Below, piece by piece: positions 22,414-33,122 of a stretch of DNA of 64,000 nt; the stretch's first letter is position 1, and every line of letters starts with the position of its first letter. The stretch comes from Skeletonema tropicum. Lineage: Eukaryota; Bacillariophyta; Thalassiosirophyceae; Thalassiosirales; Thalassiosiraceae. Both the position numbers and the translations under genes were made by a program. Location of the stretch: assembly GCA_037178625.1 (NCBI GenBank), contig CM074131.1, forward strand, positions 3,596,001 through 3,660,000. Direction: 5' to 3'. The notes under the pieces are model-generated. The model had not been told where the DNA came from. It saw only the letters and a program-made list of their open reading frames with translations, and ran no database searches.

Positions 22414-25400
22414 ATGATGAGCAGGCCTTCATCACCACTGAAAAAGGGAAAGGTCAAGAATTTCTTTGCCAAAAAGAACAAGAACAAAGAAAGCTCACCA
22501 GGTTCTACCAACAGTGACAATGCCAGTTGCAGTGAACTAGATACACCAATTCAATCAAATTCGGCAAAAAAGCTGGATAAGAATGGGAGCGACTTTCCTA
22601 CTATTCCTAATTTAGTGTCAGATGATGATGATGATGATGACAATCTTAACAATAGTTATGATGACGAGTCTGTAGCTGCAATGAGCGACATACGAGAACG
22701 AGACAACTCTCTGGGCAGTCACTCATTTACTGATTTGGAGAATGATGAAGAGTATTACAAGCAGGATTACTATGTTGACGCCGCGTTAGCTGGTGAGGAA
22801 TCGGAAGTAGCTGCAGACGGTGGAGGAGAGGCAGATGATGGTAAATGTCATACAATTGTTGGCGTCGAAGAAGAAGAGACAAGTAGTGATGAAGGCAATG
22901 GCAATATTGTGGACAATGCTGCCACACCACGAAGAGACAATACAAAGAGCATCGCTGCTGTTGCTGCGGTCGAATCAACATCATCACCCGTAACACCTAC
23001 AAACAACACGCCTGGATCAAAAGTGTCATTCTACAACGATGAAATTACCACCGAAACTCCACCATCACTTCCAACTACTCCAAGCAGCACCGACGAATCC
23101 GTCCCCATGACACCACTGGAAGAACTGAATACTCCCGGTGGAACCACAAACGGACCAAAGGTACTAAAGCAAAGTAAAAAGTTGCGCACGGGGCGGAAAG
23201 AGCTGTTGAAGATCATTGGTACTACGAACAAGCAGTTTCGAGAGTATGAAGAGGTGGCATCTCGAAAGATCTTGGAGCTTGAGGAACGTATCCGTAGTAT
23301 GGAGAAGGAACAGCAGCAGCAGCAGCAGCAGCAGGAGAAGAGTGGTGCTGTGATTGAAGATGGGGAGGAGAAAGCGGATGTTGTTGCGTTGGTAATGGGC
23401 AATGGAGTTGCTGCTGCCGAGGTGTCAGACATAGCACACGACGCTAACTTAGGTGAAGACAAGAGCAATGGTGAGTCAGGCAGCAATGAAGCGAAGATGG
23501 TGTCACTCGAGTATCGGTCAGAAGGATCGTCAAACAGTCCAGGAACAGTTCGTAATTTGAGCAAGGAACTCATGGAACAGGAACAACAAAACTCAAGTAA
23601 AGAGAAACTCATTTCATCACTGGAAGTACGGTGTAATACACTTGAGCACCGTCTCAGCAAGACGCAGAATGAATTAGAAGAAAAGAGGAAGGTCTGGGAG
23701 AACGAGGTAGATATGCTGAGTGATGCACTGGAGAAGAATAATGAAGTATTGGACTATTCCGTTACACAACTGGAGAGACTGCGGAAATGGAAGATGGAGC
23801 AAGACCAGAAGGAGGAAGAACTGCGTGATGTTTGTACTGAAGAGGAAAAAGAGAAACCCAGAAAAGACGAAGAGGAAGGCGAAGTGCTTAATGTACCAGA
23901 ATCGGATCTCAAGAGTAAAGCAGCTATGAAAGAAATGGAACTGACAGTGACTGAAAAGGAACAACAGATCGAAAGGTTGGAAGGGAGCCTAAAAGAGAAG
24001 GAACTTGATATTGTTCAACTACAAACTGATCTGGATAGCTGCTTCAAGGAAATTGAGACCCTAAAAGAACTTGTAAACAAGACTGCTGCCGCAAAGGGCT
24101 ACGAAGACTTCCAAGATATTGTTGAGAATGTGAAAGACGAAGCCACCAGATCTGAAAGCAAGGCTGCTGCGTTCAAAGAACGTATTTCTCAGCTTGAATC
24201 TGAACTTCAATTGAAAGACGATGAAATTGTACAACTAAAGATGTCTATTGAGGAGGGACAGAAGCCGTCTGCAGAAACGGACGAATCTGTTATTGAGGCT
24301 TCTTCACCCACTACTGATCACCCTGACAAATGTAATCTTGGAGTTGAGGGCAAGAGCAACCATGATTCTTCTGAGAACTCAAATAATGCGAATGAACCAA
24401 TCGATAATATCAAGAGCATCCTCGCATTGAGCCCAGCAAATAATGATCCAGGTATCTCATCACCTCGTTCCTCGTCGCCTGGTGCATCATCAAACGACTC
24501 GCGTCGATGGGCAGGCCTATCATTTGCACGCAAGTTGGCAAAAGAAGGACGTCAATATGCCGCAGCAGTGGGAAATGCAAATGACCCCGATAGTATGTTG
24601 GGTATGATACGTGACCGTGACCGTAAAATATCCTCCCTCGAGGCCACCATTAAGACAAACACGTTGATGATGGAAAAACTAAAGAAGGACGTCGAAAGGA
24701 TGGATACTGAGCACGAAGAGGCTCTGCTGCATTCAACTCAGACGATTAAGCAGCTAGAGAATGAAAATGACGTGTATTTACAGCAGGTAAAAGGATTTGA
24801 GAAAGCTTTCATGACATTAAATGAATCTCAGCAAACTACAATCCTTCCCTCATTAGATGAACCTGAAGGTAGTGTCGCGAGTGACAGAGACGATGATGAA
24901 GAAGTTGCAAGTAAAGAAGAAGACGCTGAAGATCTCAAATCACAAAACGCAAAACTAGAAAGGATGCTAACACAGTTACAGGTAGAAAATTCTTTTCAAG
25001 AAGATCAAATAGAGAAACTGAAAACAGAGCTAGTTACGATGCGTGTTGTATCACAGCAAGAACAAGAATCTGCCTGCGACAAATTACGAGACTGAAAACA
25101 AAATCATGGAAGCTCAGAGGACTGCGTTGGAGAATCAACTTGTAGAGATTAATGAATCTGCTGCTATGCTGAGAAAGTCGCTGGCCCAAGATAGCACGAG
25201 TGATGCCCAAAACCAGAATGCTGCAGAAGCAGGATCAAATCCAATTCTTGTAGCACAAGTAGTTATGCTTGAAAACGCAAATAAGGTGCTCGAATCTTCT
25301 GTCGACTCCCTACGCTCTGATCAGCAAGAGAAAATAGCGCCCTTACTCCAGCGAATTGCTTTGTTGGAAGAAGAGAAACGCATAATGGAGGAAGAGACGC

Positions 25401-25555
25401 TCACAAAGATACAGTGTCGTGAGCAAACTATATCCAATCTTGAAGACTCGCTGAAACAAGCAACACAATCACGTCTTACTAAGAAGAAAAAGAACTCTGC
25501 ACTCAAGCTGTCACAACAGCTTCGTGCCAGAGCAACGAAGGCTACTTCAGATTAA
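22414..25555 (+). CDS. Acidic low-complexity / coiled-coil protein, one apparent frameshift
   Basis: The first ATG is at 22414 (the frame opens earlier but without ATG). The N-terminus is basic, with Lys-Lys-Gly-Lys-Val-Lys-Asn-Phe-Phe-Ala-Lys-Lys, a possible nuclear or membrane signal. A long Asp/Glu/Ser/Thr-rich region with a poly-Asp run (22619-22640) follows, then a poly-Gln run (23311-23333), then about 500 residues of heptad coiled coil. The first frame ends at 25095, but heptads resume in the next frame from about 25085 and continue to a basic C-terminus at 25555. So a one-base change lies between about 25045 and 25095. Total about 1045 residues. No family recognised; probably a scaffold. 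The rest of the frame is intact, so the break may be an assembly indel. Confidence 0.75.
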
Positions 25556-25686
25556 ACAGATGCAGGTGATGATAAAATTTAGGTCTTTCTTTATTACATG
25601 CTTGTTTCTAAATCTACTCTGTTATATTATTATTACTCTTTGTACATGTGGGGGTAAAATTTCGCTCTCTTCTGTGCACATAATAT

Positions 25687-26268
25687 TCACTGTTCATCAA
25701 ATGTGCCATTAGCTAGTGCTTGAATGAACTCCTCATCTTCCTCGTCTATATCACTATCTTCGGAGGAATCATAATCAATATTCATTTCATTCATAATGCT
25801 TTTCATTACGACTGAAGGGTGAGGCTCTACTGATATGCGACGGGCGCGTGTTACTGATCCCCTACGCTGCTGCTGTTGATTCCCATCACTGCCTTGACTA
25901 CTGTTAGTCAGAAGAATGGTAGGGCACGATGATCGGCGAGAGGATCGCGATGCTACATTGCTCCTGGATGTGCTATTCTTCAAAGACGAATCACTCCCAT
26001 ATCCATATAGCTGTTGCTTCATACCTGGAATCGAGTAGTACAAGAACGGATCTTCCAAGCGTAGACGCTCGAGATCATCTTGAGTGTATTGACTGATGTC
26101 AACCTCCTCCGTTTCGGCTCTGCCCGAAAATGTCGGGATAGACAGAGTCATCATGTCTTTCGTCGATTGTGAACGGTCGTGTTCCACAGGCACAATAGAG
26201 CCAGAAGACTGACGCCTGCCATTGAAGGTACATTTCAATGCCTCTTTTACAGAAGAAAATTGCTTCAT
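25687..26268 (-). CDS. Uncharacterised acidic-tail protein
   Basis: 193 residues from the ATG at 26268, single exon. A basic, Ser-rich N-terminus precedes a conserved-looking block with Ile-Ser-Gln-Tyr-Thr-Gln-Asp-Asp-Leu-Glu-Arg and Pro-Phe-Leu-Tyr-Tyr-Ser-Ile-Pro-Gly. Then come Arg/Ser-rich stretches (possible kinase sites such as Arg-Arg-Gly-Ser-Val and Arg-Arg-Ile-Ser-Val) and a Glu/Asp-rich tail. The gene lies head-to-head with the 26801-27442 gene; a decayed copy of its 3' part sits at 27650-27822 beside the second copy of that neighbour. No family name is known to me; likely diatom-specific. Confidence 0.75.
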   Translation of the reverse strand: MKQFSSVKEALKCTFNGRRQSSGSIVPVEHDRSQSTKDMMTLSIPTFSGRAETEEVDISQYTQDDLERLRLEDPFLYYSIPGMKQQLYGYGSDSSLKNSTSRSNVASRSSRRSSCPTILLTNSSQGSDGNQQQQRRGSVTRARRISVEPHPSVVMKSIMNEMNIDYDSSEDSDIDEEDEEFIQALANGTFDEQ

Positions 26269-26800
26269 CCTTTGCCTTTGGGTTTATTACACGATTTTAT
26301 AAAGTGAGTTAAGTTTGTAATTTCAATTAAGTTTGTAATAATGCATGCGCTGTTGTTGTAGATATTGGCTATTCAGTTCTGGATAAGTATCAACCAACCG
26401 AATACATCAGCCTCAACTCTGATAACTCGGGAATGGGAAAATTGCCAAGCTGTATTCTTGATCTTGCATGCTGTGCTTGGCATCTTGCTTGCTTGCGTTA
26501 TCCCTTCCCAAATCGTGAGTCCAAAACTGCTGTGCAGTGTCAGCTGTCTGGTAGTGATGATTGACAGTGAAAACAGATGTACCGCACAACGATTACCGGA
26601 CCATGTTCTCATTTGCTGCACTTTCACTTTACATCAGGCAAGGAACCTCTAACTTGAAGTTGGCAAAGTAGGTACTGCAGGGCAGATGTGCCCAGCTGCA
26701 GCTTCACAATCTCAATCCCCGCCTTCGAGTGTACCATAATTCTTGAGAAGTAGAAGCGAGCACTCCTACTAACCGAACGCCAACCGCAGTATTACCCAGC

Positions 26801-27442
26801 ATGCCCAATTTAAATCAAGAAGATATCTTCGATAGGCCTCGTCAAGGTGTAGACCCCGATTGTCTATTCTGTGCAGCGGAAAAGGCCGTTCGACGAGATA
26901 CTCTCCTCGAGCATTGGCCGAAGAGACAGTCATCCATTGCCTCTTTTGATTCAGAGGAAGTTCAAGTAGATGATGCAATCTCCATGAGGAACAAGAGAAA
27001 GGTGATTCGTCGCTCCGTTCACTTCTCAGAGACATCTATGCTTTATACATACGAAAGAGAGTCGATGTATATACTTCGAAGCCTGGCATACACTAAGGAA
27101 GATTACGATAAGTTCAGCAGAGACGCACTGCTAGAAGGGCTCAGAATCAAGAGACTCATCGCTACTGCTCCACATGATTCTGATGCTTCATCAATCAAGT
27201 ACCTTCTTCGTCATGGTATCATTAGCAGAGAAGAAGTCATCGGCATTGAGCACTTCATTCTTGGCAAGCCCTCGAGAGTTACCAAGACTAGGAGGTCGCA
27301 CGCAGCGGCTGTGCTGTGGAAACAGCAAGAGCAGCAGAGTCAAAAGATTGAAGACCCGGTTTTGAGCTTGGGCAAGTTTGCTCAATCAAGCTCACGCAAG
27401 TCTGCGCGGCGTGCGGAAATCTGTGCAGCAATGGCCGCTTGA
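26801..27442 (+). CDS. Uncharacterised protein, copy 1 of a duplicated family
   Basis: 213 residues from ATG 26801. The core block is Val-His-Phe-Ser-Glu-Thr-Ser-Met-Leu-Tyr-Thr-Tyr-Glu-Arg, followed by a Tyr-Thr-Lys block, a Leu-Leu-Glu-Gly-Leu-Arg-Ile-Lys block, and Gly-Ile-Glu-His-Phe-Ile-Leu-Gly. The tail reads Leu-Gly-Lys-Phe-Ala-Gln-Ser-Ser-Ser. The gene at 28463-29068 shares all of these. Proteins with a Val-Arg/His-Phe-Ser-Glu core of this kind are frequent in diatoms and uncharacterised. The N-terminal ~55 residues include a Cys-x2-Cys (residues 21-24) that the second copy lacks. Confidence 0.8.
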   Translation: MPNLNQEDIFDRPRQGVDPDCLFCAAEKAVRRDTLLEHWPKRQSSIASFDSEEVQVDDAISMRNKRKVIRRSVHFSETSMLYTYERESMYILRSLAYTKEDYDKFSRDALLEGLRIKRLIATAPHDSDASSIKYLLRHGIISREEVIGIEHFILGKPSRVTKTRRSHAAAVLWKQQEQQSQKIEDPVLSLGKFAQSSSRKSARRAEICAAMAA

Positions 27443-27649
27443 ATCGATCTCGAGCGAAAGTGCTGGACTGCAACCAATGTAAATTAGGAATTAGGAATGA
27501 GTTAACTCTCTAGAGAAGCGTTTAGATTTAGGCAAAATAAGTTATCTGTATCTGAGGCGCGAGTCACATTAGTAAATAACAGCAGCAATCTGTGAATGTG
27601 CACGTAGTTTATGAAACTTCGTTTATGAATCTTCACTTGACATGACAGA

Positions 27650-27822
27650 AGTACCATTTGCGACCGCTTGAATGAGCTTCTCATCTTCCTCGTCTACGTC
27701 ACTATCATTGGATCAATTCCTCATCGATCTCATTCATGAGATCCTGAATGAATAATGATGAAGCATGAGGCTCAACTGATAAGCGACGGCTCGTAACACT
27801 GATTTCCTACGCTGAGTGGCTG
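27650..27822 (-). pseudogene. Decayed 3' fragment of a copy of the 25687-26268 gene
   Basis: Bases here match the 3' end of the 25687-26268 gene over about 170 bp: the acidic tail codons, then the Glu-Pro-His and Arg-Arg segments. Small deletions and substitutions disrupt the frame; the block matching 25757-25780 is shortened. It has the same orientation and the same position relative to the downstream family member, so the pair was duplicated as a unit and this half decayed. Confidence 0.75.
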
Positions 27823-28004
27823 TGACTATTTTTTTTCAGAGGCACATCCTTACCAGAACCGAGATACTTACTGAGCAGCTTCGTGTAGGAACTAATTATT
27901 GAGTCTTCTTTCATGTGTCGAAGCAACATGGTTACGCGTTGCGCTAAGGAGTCCAATGTTCCTTACAAGTTTGCATGCGATTGCTTTTTACTCGATGGAC
28001 GACG

Positions 28005-28311
28005 TGTCTGGTATGATTTCTTCAAGGGATCCCTGACATAAGAAAGGTGCACGATTGCAAGCAAGAGTGAATGGAATAAAGAAAGCATACCGGCCACTCT
28101 CTATGAAGACGTATGTGTAAAGATAATGACTCAAACTCAATGACTGCGTTTGTTTGCTCTCAAAGACCCTGTCTGGTATCATGACATCTTGAAGAGAACC
28201 CTGAGAAAAGAAAGGTAGATGCACGATTGCAAGCATTACAATAGTGAATGGAATAAAGAAAGCATAACCGGCCACTCTCTATGAACACATTCTGCATAAC
28301 GGTAATGACTA
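28005..28311. repeat. Two direct repeats of about 130 bp, 165 bp apart
   Basis: Copy A is 28005-28131 and copy B is 28170-28311. Both begin TGTCTGGTAT and contain the shared cores TGCACGATTGCAAGCA, GTGAATGGAATAAAGAAAGC and CGGCCACTCTCTATGAA, differing by small indels. They lie upstream of the second family gene and may carry its promoter or be a small repeat family. Confidence 0.8.
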
Positions 28312-28462
28312 CACTCTGTGACGATTGTTCACGTAGAGGAGATAGAAATGACCTTTTGAAGGTGGGTAAATGCCATCAGAACTCTTCTGCACCTTCTTTC
28401 TGTCATGCATCACATAAATACAAAAGAAACCACAGAACAAACACGAGCATGAATCTGAAACC

Positions 28463-29068
28463 ATGGCTGAAAACGACTCTCAACGCCGCGATACACCCCT
28501 CGAGAACTGGCAAAAGCCCATGTCATCGTTGATGGCTGCAGATATGACTGAATCTGATTCCCCCCAACGAGATACACTCCAGACTTGGCCAAAGCACACG
28601 CTGTCGTCGTCAGGAAAGAGCCACAAGAGGAACAGAGTGCGATTCTCCGAGTCATCCCAGCTTCATATCTATGAGAGACTTCCAGTATCTGCCTTACAAA
28701 GCCTATCCTACACCAAGATGGCTAACTATAGGTTCCGCCAACATGCATTGTTGGAGGCGATGCGAATTAAAAACCTTATTGCTAGTGTGGACGGCTCTGC
28801 ATCTGACTCAATCAGGTACCTGATTCGTAATAATATGATTGACAGAGACGATCTCATAGGTATCGATCACTACGTTCTTGGTGCACCCTTTCGGGTACGA
28901 AAGATAAGGAAGCGCCACGCTGCCGCAGTGCTACAGAAACAACAAGAGCTGCGACAACAGGGTAGTCAAACTCTCCAAGACCTGCCTTCGACCTTGGGTA
29001 AGTTTGCTCAATCGAGCTCACTTAAGTCTTCTAAGAACGCACGAGTTCGGGCGGCAATGTCCGCTTGA
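28463..29068 (+). CDS. Uncharacterised protein, copy 2 of the duplicated family
   Basis: 201 residues from ATG 28463. Aligns with the 26801-27442 protein over nearly its whole length: Val-Arg-Phe-Ser-Glu-Ser-Ser-Gln-Leu-His-Ile-Tyr-Glu-Arg, Leu-Leu-Glu-Ala-Met-Arg-Ile-Lys, Gly-Ile-Asp-His-Tyr-Val-Leu-Gly-Ala-Pro, Arg-His-Ala-Ala-Ala-Val-Leu and Leu-Gly-Lys-Phe-Ala-Gln-Ser-Ser-Ser. The frame is intact, with divergence spread evenly, so both copies appear to be kept by selection. Function unknown. Confidence 0.8.
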   Translation: MAENDSQRRDTPLENWQKPMSSLMAADMTESDSPQRDTLQTWPKHTLSSSGKSHKRNRVRFSESSQLHIYERLPVSALQSLSYTKMANYRFRQHALLEAMRIKNLIASVDGSASDSIRYLIRNNMIDRDDLIGIDHYVLGAPFRVRKIRKRHAAAVLQKQQELRQQGSQTLQDLPSTLGKFAQSSSLKSSKNARVRAAMSA

Positions 29069-29331
29069 ATTCGAGGCTGACATAGCCGCTACCCTCATGT
29101 ACAAATTACTTATATGTAAATCTCAGTCCACTCTATGTACACTCCAAGCTAGCAATGAGTTCTATGTTTACTCGGTAATTTTTAACAATAATGACTAATT
29201 TGAACCAACGTGCTCTATCTTGGTAGTGAATTGCGTAAGTCAACTCATATTATTTCACCGCAGAATTAAGGACGATTTCACAGTAACAGTAAGCATGATT
29301 TTGATGCAATTGGCTCCAACTTGTACACTCC

Positions 29332-30354
29332 TCAAGTGGAGGAGTTGGCGTCCTTTATCTCAAAAACAAACACTTCACTAGTATCATCCTTCACCGATCC
29401 ACTTTCATCTTCTTTCCTAACAGCAACTGTCCTCCATGCCAAGCACTCAATGGTCCATCCTCGCTCTTTCACTGCAGCAAGTACTCCATCCACAGTTGTG
29501 AATTGTTTATCGTCTGTTCCATCTTTTGCATCTCTCTTTTGAAAGCTCAATATAAGGGATGGTTTATTCTCTTTTGATGCTTGAAAGAGTGACTCAACTG
29601 TGTCAAATAGTGATTTCATCATGGATGCAAGGAAGACGACGTCGCTTGCTATTATGTAACTCGACTCGTTGAAGCTTGATCGTCTGTTAATTGTTCTGCA
29701 ATTGATTTTGTCCAATCAAGAGGGGTAGCATCTGCCCAGCCCTTGGCCTATTCGTTGCCCATTGACAAGCCACTGAAGGACATAGTTTGTCACTGTCATC
29801 GTCCACTGGCATGTTAGATAGCACTCTTTTGTTTCTCTCCAGATTGATTTCAATGGCATTCTCGACTAGCGTAGTTAGATCGGTAAGCAAGACAGTGCGA
29901 TCCAACCGCTGCAAGATATGTCCCAACTACTCCCACACCTGCACCTAACTCAAGAATACGTGTGCCGTCGTCTTTCTTCACGCATTCTTGAATCTCTTTC
30001 AATCTATCACAGTCAGTATCTTGTGGCCAAGTCAATGCTTCAATGAGAAGCCGTGAGCCCGTCCATACCTTAAAACCCGTAGCACCAGCCAGGCTATACC
30101 CCTCATCAAAAAAGTTGGGATCAACCACATAATCATCGTCACTGAGTACAGCGCCCTCTTCTTCACCTTCGAGTGCTCCAGATGATGGCTCTCTGCAAGT
30201 TGAATTCCAAGATGTGTTGTTGATGTTGATGCGGTAGATTACACTTGAATATGATTGACTTTCGATGATCTTCTTCTTCGATATCTTCTCTACATTGAAA
30301 TCCTTTAGTTGGCGGTCGGTGACGCTCTTTTTGCATGTATTCTTGATAGGTCAT
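29332..30354 (-). pseudogene. METTL21-like protein methyltransferase, frame-broken
   Basis: Family blocks occur in order but in changing frames. The N-terminus starts at ATG 30354. The next frame (from about 30185) has Tyr-Ser-Leu-Ala-Gly-Ala-Thr-Gly-Phe-Lys-Val-Trp-Thr-Gly-Ser and motif I, Ile-Leu-Glu-Leu-Gly-Ala-Gly-Val-Gly-Val-Val-Gly. A third frame (from about 29900) has Leu-Leu-Thr-Asp-Leu. The last frame (29665 down) has Ile-Ala-Ser-Asp-Val-Val-Phe and Leu-Ile-Leu-Ser-Phe-Gln-Lys-Arg-Asp. These are the seven-beta-strand lysine-methyltransferase motifs of the METTL21/EEF2KMT group. At least four frame changes plus an in-frame TAG before the Gly-Trp-Ala-Asp-Ala-Thr segment argue for a pseudogene over splicing; no GT-AG pairs fit. 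Confidence 0.75.
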
Positions 30355-30832
30355 CGCTCGAGGTGATTGGTTGGCAGTAATGTTGAGAGAATGAGGAATT
30401 AGTCATCAGCCCGAGGTCCCTCCTGAGGTCTGAGGTCCTACTCTAGAGGTACTTGTGCTTGTGTTAGGTAGAAGGCGTACCGGATATTGGGCGCTTTTCA
30501 TCCCCTCTTGTGGGCAGTGCCAACGTGGGGCCCACACCGGTGGAAAATCAGCCGTGAAGCCTAACCTCAAACCAGTCCCTCTTGTTGGCACGCCCGCGCG
30601 CCCGCTTTCCTACTTATTGGTAGAAGATTGGATAGATGAGGGCAATTTTGGCGGGCAGAGTGAACGGACAAGAATAGATGTTTCCGTTCAGAGCGACTGA
30701 CTTTTTCATCAAGCCATGCATTAGGAGACAACGAATGAAGCTTCGCTTGTATGTGCTGGGGCAAGCAGGAAGCAGGAAGCATAGCTTTGCAGCATTCACC
30801 TACAACTAATCGTCCTTTGCAAAAGATTGCTC
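30355..30832. other. Divergent intergenic region
   Basis: Between the methyltransferase remnant (minus) and the protease gene (plus). GC-rich near 30590. No gene or clear control site recognised. Confidence 0.5.
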
Positions 30833-32930
30833 ATGCTGCCCATCATGTGTCGGCGGAGACGGCTGTCATTTGTGGCCTCTGAAGTTGTGATTGCCATCTT
30901 TCTACTCGCTGCCATTACGGGCGGTAGCAATGGGGTCTATGCAGATGAGTCTTCCGAGACAGAGGTTTCAATGAACACTGAACAATTCCACCGTCATCTT
31001 AAGCTTACATCAGCTGAAACGTTTGCCCACTGGACATCGGACCGTGCGACAAATGCAATTCCATTAGAGTTAAAGCTTCGTTCATCAGAGCCGGATGGTA
31101 TTGCTTACCTGGCTGGGTATGGTAGTTACGCCCAGTTCTTTGTGCAAGGAACACAAAACAATAGTACCTCAACTTTCAAGCGTGGAGGAGATGAGTTGAA
31201 ACGCTCGCGTTATCTTCTAGATGCAAAGATACCAGTGCTAAATGATGTCAATGAAGTTAATGTGGAAGGTGTCGTCAGTACAAGCGCAAGGCGAGCTCAC
31301 AAGCTTGAGGAGACTGCGTCCAAGGCGGGACTGAGAGGACAACGACACCTCAAACAGAGTGGTAAGCAACCTCTCCAATTGATGGGACGAGGCACAATCA
31401 GCTTGGACTCTATCAGTTTCACAGATACAGAAGCATCATTCCTTCAAGATGCTGACGTTCAAGACCACGAGATTCCATCAAGCTTGTCCGACAGAGAGTT
31501 GAAAAGAAACGGTAATACCAACAAGAAGAATAAAGAAAACGGACAAAAGATTAACAATCATAAGAAGAAACAGAAGGGATTGAAACGCCCACAAATTACC
31601 AGTGTTTCACCTTCCGCAGACGCGGGTATCAGTGACTCACAAGACTTCACTATTGTCGCAGAACCATCACCTTTAACTGATGCTCCGATTACCAACGTTC
31701 TATTTCAAATCACTGATAACAAGGGCACATCATCCTCTTGGATTGAAGTCCCTAAAATTGGCAGTAATAGGTACCAACTCACAATTGACGGATTTGCAAA
31801 GCATCAGGGTACCAAATGGAGGTATAAAGTACTAGTCGAGGATGCTATTGGGAAAAAGGGCACTACTGGTACTATTTCACTTATTGTTAACGATGTTGTA
31901 GGTGATGCCAATGACCGCTTTGTAGATGAGAGTAACTCCTCTGAGCCGCCGCCACCACCACCACCACCGTCGCCAGTCTCCAAGCCACCACCGGCACCAG
32001 CTCAAGCAATGAGGAAACAAGTCGTATCTGATAAAAACTGGCCTCACGGTGGAAACATTCAGCTGGCTACAGGAAAAATACTCTTTGAATTCCGAGGTCA
32101 AGGCGATTTTGTTTGTTCCGGCACAGTTATAATGGATGGAAGCAATGGATCATCTCCAAACGAACGAAATGGTAGATCAATTATACAGACTGCTGCTCAT
32201 TGCGTTTACAATGATGTTTTGAAGGTAAGTTGCGTTTATGTTTTATGCTGCTTTGTAGTTGCAGTATTACGCCGACTCTAAACACCATGTTTTGAAGGAA
32301 TTTGCCACCAAGGCAATGTTCATTCCCGACCAGGTATCGACGAAGGGAGTCAGTAGCAACTCAGACTGTAATGATGACAAGCTTGGTTGTTGGAATTTGA
32401 GCTTTGGTGTTGTATCTAATGGCTGGGCGGATGCGCAATTTCCAGATAATGTTGGATACGACTATGCCTACTATGTTGTGCATGATGATCCAGACACTAC
32501 ACATACTGGAGGCTATTTGAGAGGTCTCACTGGTATACTTGATCAAGACGTGGATGCAGTTAAGATTGACTTTGACTATCGAGTCAAAGATTTCACATTT
32601 GCCCTGGGCTATTCCAGTGAACATGATCCGAATTACAGATACTGCTCCATGGATCAAAGCACAATCTATGGGGTGTCATGGTATGAAAACCTGTGGTTAG
32701 ATCAATGTGGATTGGGTGCTGGTGCATCGGGAGGCCCTTGGATAGCAGATATGGACGAGAACGGTGTAGGAACGTTGTTTAGTATCAATAGTTGGGGATT
32801 CGATGACAAGATAGGCATGGCTGGCCCATCGCTGAGAACACAAGATGGCAGTTTTGCTGAGTGCCTCTATCAAAAGGCTTTGAAAGCGAAAGACCCGGGA
32901 CGAGAAGGTGGATATGTTGTTTCATGCTAG
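30833..32930 (+). CDS. Secreted trypsin-like serine protease (two exons)
   Basis: The start chosen is ATG 30833, which gives a signal peptide (basic Arg-Arg-Arg-Arg, then a hydrophobic run, cleavage near Val-Tyr-Ala). The prodomain of about 400 residues has Lys/Asn-rich and poly-Pro (31960) parts and a possible Ig-like fold. The catalytic S1 domain begins near residue 400. It has His in Thr-Ala-Ala-His-Cys at the end of exon 1, Asp in Gly-Tyr-Asp-Tyr-Ala, and Ser in Gly-Ala-Ser-Gly-Gly-Pro-Trp. The most likely intron is 32225-32297 (73 bp, GTAAGT...GAAG), giving a 674-residue protein with Asn-Asp-Val-Leu-Lys-Glu-Phe-Ala at the junction. A 40-bp intron ending at 32264 would also stay in frame but add 11 residues. 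Glutamyl-endopeptidase-like members are known in algae and bacteria; the substrate is unknown. Confidence 0.9.
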
Positions 32931-33122
32931 AGTAGTGTCATTTTTGTTCATTCCTAGATATCGTTTTATGAACTCTGCCAGTTGACTTCTTTCATAATGA
33001 ATGACTGCAACCAGCTCCAACCTTCTTCTAGTTACCAGGTATGGTATATATGTGTGTATTGTCAATTTTTATTTCATTTTATTTCCTCCCTTCAGTGCAT
33101 CATTACAAGTGTTGTAATCCGT

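Larger units (their letters stand above)
27443..28462. other. Spacer of the duplicated pair, with a pseudogene remnant and direct repeats
   Basis: Holds the remnant at 27650-27822 and two direct repeats at 28005-28131 and 28170-28311 (listed separately). Otherwise no supported gene. Confidence 0.55.

Noticed and set aside
22074..22517. 147-residue plus-strand frame before the 22414 gene
   Set aside because: Overlaps the start of the better supported 22414 frame in another frame and has no domain.
32225..32264. 40-bp intron in the protease gene
   Set aside because: In frame, but the 73-bp alternative (32225-32297) gives a more family-like junction; 40 bp is unusually short. Not excluded without RNA data.
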